From G965247475 sp965247475 (GTDB taxonomy: Bacteria > Chloroflexota > UBA11872): a DNA stretch of 64,000 nucleotides. Every line of letters starts with the position of its first letter. Positions within the stretch are counted from its first letter, which is position 1. A program made the position numbers and the translations under genes. The stretch lies in contig OZ252016.1 in NCBI GenBank assembly GCA_965247475.1, positions 1,302,001-1,366,000 of the forward strand, given 5' to 3'. The notes beneath the pieces are model-generated. The model was not told the DNA's origin, searched no databases, and saw nothing but the letters and a program-made list of their open reading frames with translations. Positions 60,625 through 64,000 of the stretch are shown here, piece by piece.

Positions 60625-61704
60625 ATGACGCGACTGCCTATTCCCGATGGGCCCGATGCGCTCACGCCCGAATGGCTCACGGAAGCGCTGCGTCACGCCG
60701 GCGTGCTCGGACCCGCGGCGGTCGCATCGTTCGAGGTCGAGCGCGCGACATCCACCAGCGGGCTGCTGAGCCGCCTGAGCCGCATCCGCCTGACCTACGA
60801 CCGCCGCGACTCCGGCGCGCCGGCGACGCTGATCGTGAAGTTCCACGTTGCGGAAGTGGAGTTGCGAGCGTTCGTGTGCGAGGCCAACCTGACCGAGGAG
60901 CGGTTCTACGCGGAGGTTGCGCCGCATTCCGAGCTGCGCACGTCCGAGGCGTACTACAGCGACATCGACACGCGCTCCGGCGAATGCGTGCTGGTGCTGG
61001 AGGACCTGGCCCGCCACCGGATCGTCGACGACCTGCACGGATGCCCGCCCGACGACGCCGCGACGGCGGTGCGGCATCTGGCCGCGTTTCACGCTCGGTG
61101 GTGGTCGGACCCGCGGCTCGACCGGATGGAATGGCTCAAACCATTCGACCGGTCCTTCAGCGTCGAGATCGTGGGCAAGCCGGCCGCGGACTTCGACGGG
61201 CCGCTGCCGGCGTCCATCCAGGATGCGGCGCGGCGGATCAAGCGTGACTACCAGCACCTGTTCGAAGTTCAGTCGCGACCACCACGGACGGTCTCGCTCA
61301 ACGATGTGAAGGCGCGCCACATGTTCTTCGGCGCCGAGGATCAGGCGGACGACTTCGCAATCGTCGACTTCCAGCTCGCGGTCCAGGGACGCGGGGCGCT
61401 CGACCTCTCCCGCTTCTTCGGAAGCAGCCTCGCACCCGACATCCGGCGGGCGAATGAGATGGGCCTGCTCCGCACGTACCACGACGTGCTCACGGCTCAC
61501 GGTGTTGAGGGGTACTCGTTCGAGGCGCTGTTCACCGACTACCGCTTCGGCCATCTTCAGAACCTCGTCGACCTGATGGCGGTGGAAGCACAGGGGCTAC
61601 AGGAACGCGGTGGGCCGAGGCTGGTGCGGATTCAGCAGGAGCAGCTGCGGCGCTACACGGCGGCGATCGTGGAGCTCGACTGCGCCGAGCTGCTGCCGCC
61701 ATGA
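60625..61704 (+). CDS. Kinase-fold (APH/ecdysteroid kinase-like) protein with altered catalytic loop
   Basis: The 359-residue protein has the nucleotide-binding Lys in TLIVKFHVAEVELRAF, an acidic helix (VCEANLTEERFYAEV), LVLEDLARHRIVD and the hinge. The catalytic loop reads SLNDVKARHMFFG, where the family usually has HGDxxxxN. The catalytic Asp227 is present, but His is Asn226 by position and the metal-binding Asn is His232. IVDFQLAVQGRGALDLSRF keeps the DFQ-type metal Asp. It may phosphorylate a small hydroxylated compound or have lost activity. ATG at 60625; divergent from the sulfatase gene. Confidence 0.8.
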   Translation: MTRLPIPDGPDALTPEWLTEALRHAGVLGPAAVASFEVERATSTSGLLSRLSRIRLTYDRRDSGAPATLIVKFHVAEVELRAFVCEANLTEERFYAEVAPHSELRTSEAYYSDIDTRSGECVLVLEDLARHRIVDDLHGCPPDDAATAVRHLAAFHARWWSDPRLDRMEWLKPFDRSFSVEIVGKPAADFDGPLPASIQDAARRIKRDYQHLFEVQSRPPRTVSLNDVKARHMFFGAEDQADDFAIVDFQLAVQGRGALDLSRFFGSSLAPDIRRANEMGLLRTYHDVLTAHGVEGYSFEALFTDYRFGHLQNLVDLMAVEAQGLQERGGPRLVRIQQEQLRRYTAAIVELDCAELLPP

Positions 61705-61842
61705 TCGGGCCGCGCGGAGGCGTCCCCCTCGCCCGTCCCGCGGATACAATCGGCACCGCTCTCCTCCGGTCGGCGGCGGCGTCACAGCGATCGCTGGTGC
61801 AACGCCGAGCCTCGCACCGGCAACCGAAGCGAACGTGATGCG

Positions 61843-62661
61843 ATGACCTCGACGCGCCAACCCATCAGCCCCTGGGTGAATCCGGTAACTCGTGCCCTGC
61901 GCGAGGGCCGGGTGTGCATCGGGGCCTGCAGCATCGGCTTCGCGGCACCGGCGGTCGCGCAGGTCTTCGCGACCGCCGGATTCAGCTGGTACTACGTCGA
62001 CATGGAGCACGGCCGCCTGGGCTACGAAGCGCTGGAGCACATCAGCAACGCGTCCAAGGTCGCCGGAATCGTCCCGCTCGCCGGCCCGACCAGCATTGAC
62101 GATCACCTGGTCGCCCGGCCGCTCGACTCGGGCGCGATGGGCGTGATCGTCCCGCACGTGGAGAGCGCCGAGGAGACCGAGAAGATCGTCCAATGGACGC
62201 GCTTCCCGCCGATCGGGGCGCGCGGCCTCCTGCCCCGAGGCGTGTTCAACGCGTTCGAGCGGGTCGACACCGTTGAGTGGATCGAGGCCCAGAACCGGGA
62301 GGTCCTGGTCGCCGTCAAAGTCGAGAGCGCCACCGGGATCGACAACATCGACGAGATCGCGGCGGTGCCCGGGCTCGACGCCATCTTGATCGGTCCCGGC
62401 GACCTATCGCTGAGCATGGGCATTCCCGGCCAGACGGATCATCCGGACGTTCACGACGCGATCTCGAAGATGCTGGGGGCGGTGAAACGCACCGGCATCG
62501 CTGGCGGCCCGCACACCGGGCGAAGCGCCAAGGAGATCGCGGGCTGGGTGGAGCAAGGCGCCACGTTCATGTCGGTCACGAGCGACAGCAGCCTGCTGTA
62601 CGAGATCTCGGCCGCGACGGTGGAGGAGACGCGAGACCTGGTGGGCGATCGCCTACTGTAG
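61843..62661 (+). CDS. HpcH/HpaI-family aldolase (RhmA-like)
   Basis: The 272-residue class II aldolase has FSWYYVDMEHGRLGYEAL with the catalytic His56, VRWTRFPPIGARGL-like substrate loop (TRFPPIGARGLLP), the metal Glu in VKVESATGIDNI and the metal Asp in IGPGDLSLSMG. Members include 2-keto-3-deoxy-L-rhamnonate aldolase (RhmA) and 4-hydroxy-2-oxo-acid aldolases, which release pyruvate. It fits downstream of the RhmD-like and other dehydratases in this window. ATG at 61843. Confidence 0.88.
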   Translation: MTSTRQPISPWVNPVTRALREGRVCIGACSIGFAAPAVAQVFATAGFSWYYVDMEHGRLGYEALEHISNASKVAGIVPLAGPTSIDDHLVARPLDSGAMGVIVPHVESAEETEKIVQWTRFPPIGARGLLPRGVFNAFERVDTVEWIEAQNREVLVAVKVESATGIDNIDEIAAVPGLDAILIGPGDLSLSMGIPGQTDHPDVHDAISKMLGAVKRTGIAGGPHTGRSAKEIAGWVEQGATFMSVTSDSSLLYEISAATVEETRDLVGDRLL

Positions 62662-62676
62662 AGGCGCCGCGACCCG

Positions 62677-62707
62677 GGGGCGCGAACGACCGCCGACTGC
62701 GCGCCCC
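62677..62707 (+). terminator. Possible terminator hairpin after the aldolase gene
   Basis: GGGGCGCG (62677-62684) pairs with CGCGCCCC (62700-62707) around a 15-base loop, beginning 15 bases after the aldolase stop. No T-run follows. Confidence 0.4.
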
Positions 62708-62778
62708 GCGCCGGTCGATTCGATGCCACGAACGCGAACGGTCACAATGGGCGCGGTTCACCACAGGCGAGGCGCCAA

Positions 62779-63816
62779 ATGCCAGACGTTCCGCATTGCC
62801 GCGACTGGGACGCGCGCTACGGCTGGGATCTGCTGGCCGAGTACGGACCCACCTACGACTCGTATATCGCGGTCACCTCACCGTCCGCCTGGCGAACGGT
62901 TGAGGAGTATTTCCCGACGCCGCCCCGCCACCTGGAGTTCGAGCGCGACACTTTCACGAAGCACGTCGAGCCCCTGATCCCGACGCTGCCCGACGCCGAG
63001 CTGGTTCTCGCCATCGGCGGAGGCACGGCGCTCGATGTCGGCAAGTACGTCGCGGCCCTGTTGGGCAAGCCGATTGTCTTCATCCCGACCATTGTTTCGA
63101 CGGGGTCGATATTCCAGCCGAGCTTTTCGATCCGAACGGACAATCCGACCGAATGGGGCGCCGGCAAATATCAGATCGCGCCGGAGTACCTGCTGCTGGA
63201 CTACGGAGTCATCCGCCAGGCCCCGGCACATCTGAACTGCATGGGGATGGGTGAGTGCATCTGTCAGTACGGGGCGATCGGGTCGTGGCGCTGGTGGGTC
63301 GAGCAGGGGCTCGACGGACCGGCGTGGGATCAGGCCGCCGCCGACGCCACCGCCGATTGGGTGCGATCGAACGTCGAGCGATTCAGCGCGGACCTGGATG
63401 ACGAGGGCCAGCCGAGGGAAGTCGGGATCAAGATCGCGGCCGAGGTGAACCGCGAGCGCTGGGACCTTCCGACCCTCCAGCTCGGGGCCGGCCACAACAT
63501 CGACCACCCCTTCACGTCGTCGTACTACCGCATCTTCCTGAGGGCGCCCTTGCACGGCATGGGGGTCGCGCTGGGATCGCTGATGAGCGCCTATCTCTAC
63601 GAGCACGACTTCGACGTGATCAAGCGGATGCTGGACGACTGCCGCGTGCGCTACCGGCCCGCGGACATCGGTGTCACGCACGCGGAGGTTCGCGTCTCAC
63701 TCGATCGGCTGAACGAGCTCACCCACAAGCCCGGGATGGCCGAGAGCGTGCTCCACCACAAGCAGCTCGACGATGCGCTGTTCGACGAGATGCTGGCGGC
63801 CATCGAGGCAGCCTGA
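62779..63816 (+). CDS. Glycerol-1-phosphate dehydrogenase-like (iron-alcohol dehydrogenase superfamily), copy 2
   Basis: The 345-residue protein shares the plan of the gene at 58010: WDARYGWDLLAEYGPTYDSY, VLAIGGGTALDVGKYVAALL, FIPTIVSTGSIFQPSFSI, LNCMGMGECICQYGAIGSW, HNIDHPF and LHGMGVALGSL. The Glu/His/His metal set is again predicted. The two copies differ in the region before the last His (YYRIFLRAP against FEWVNGREV), which lines the active site, so they may act on different substrates. ATG at 62779. Confidence 0.82.
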   Translation: MPDVPHCRDWDARYGWDLLAEYGPTYDSYIAVTSPSAWRTVEEYFPTPPRHLEFERDTFTKHVEPLIPTLPDAELVLAIGGGTALDVGKYVAALLGKPIVFIPTIVSTGSIFQPSFSIRTDNPTEWGAGKYQIAPEYLLLDYGVIRQAPAHLNCMGMGECICQYGAIGSWRWWVEQGLDGPAWDQAAADATADWVRSNVERFSADLDDEGQPREVGIKIAAEVNRERWDLPTLQLGAGHNIDHPFTSSYYRIFLRAPLHGMGVALGSLMSAYLYEHDFDVIKRMLDDCRVRYRPADIGVTHAEVRVSLDRLNELTHKPGMAESVLHHKQLDDALFDEMLAAIEAA

Positions 63817-63900
63817 GACCGGAGCCGACTCGAAGCCCCGAGCCTCGGCGCTAGCCCAGGCCGCTTTCGGAGGCGCCGCCGGGGACCGCGCGCCGCCGGC

Positions 63901-64000
63901 TCAGCCGGCAAGCGCTTTCGCGCGCGGCACGACGAACTCGAACATGCGCTCCAGCTCGGTCTTGAGCCACTGCTGGTATTCGGGCCATTGTTCACGATCT
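63901..64000 (-). CDS. C-terminal end of an unidentified protein (cut by window edge)
   Basis: On the reverse strand the last 32 codons of a gene enter from the right edge and stop at TGA 63903-63901. The visible peptide includes EQWPEYQQWLKTELERMFEF and VVPRAKALAG. It has normal composition and GC-rich third codon positions. I do not recognise the family from this fragment. It converges with the dehydrogenase gene at 62779, 84 bases away. Confidence 0.6.
   Translation of the reverse strand, partial: DREQWPEYQQWLKTELERMFEFVVPRAKALAG

Overview
The window is a stretch of a high-GC bacterial chromosome, dense with genes and with many GTG and TTG starts. I think it comes from a member of the Chloroflexota, possibly a marine or SAR202-like lineage. 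The reasons are an ABC substrate-binding lipoprotein with a long repeating VEVEKI-type linker behind its lipobox, several enolase-superfamily paralogues close together, HyuA/HyuB genes, and a large SRP RNA with an Alu-like 5' domain. This is inference; there is no rRNA gene in the window.

Positions 1-19,640 are mostly housekeeping. An SRP RNA gene with its own promoter is followed by dnaX, an EbfC-type protein and recR. Next come a membrane-anchored HtrA-like protease fused to 14 RCC1-type repeats, an MBL-fold hydrolase, a lipoprotein, and a run of DUF58, transglutaminase-like (TgpA-type) and three small membrane protein genes. They are followed by hpt, an alpha/beta hydrolase, a four-carbon acid sugar kinase with PdxA2 (threonate-type catabolism), secG, a RecB-like nuclease, a glycosyltransferase and tRNA-Pro(GGG).

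Positions 19,640-36,900 are more mosaic. Beside the tRNA is an islet with a TPR-like protein, a nuclease-like toxin/DUF2283 pair whose antitoxin runs into an unrelated gene remnant, a glycosidase-like protein, a GNAT acetyltransferase and an EamA permease with a damaged 5' end. An aldo/keto reductase and three enolase-superfamily dehydratases follow (one is L-rhamnonate dehydratase-like). They are interrupted by a 1907-residue DUF4011/SF1 helicase/nuclease protein that resembles single-gene anti-phage systems.

Positions 36,900-64,000 form a catabolic region. A hyuB-rraA-hyuA-hyuB block ends with a small Cys-rich protein and a 2-hydroxyacid dehydrogenase. A long plus-strand run, from a promoter at about 45.7 kb to 57.6 kb, carries two Dpp/Opp-type permeases and a binding protein (no ATPase genes), four xylose-isomerase-like TIM-barrel proteins (three from one distinctive family), a dehydrogenase, a dehydratase and an aminotransferase. 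The end of the window has two glycerol-1-phosphate-dehydrogenase-like paralogues, a sulfatase, a kinase-fold protein and an RhmA-like aldolase. Together these suggest import, desulfation, oxidation, dehydration and aldol cleavage of acid or deoxy sugars, with the actual substrates unknown.
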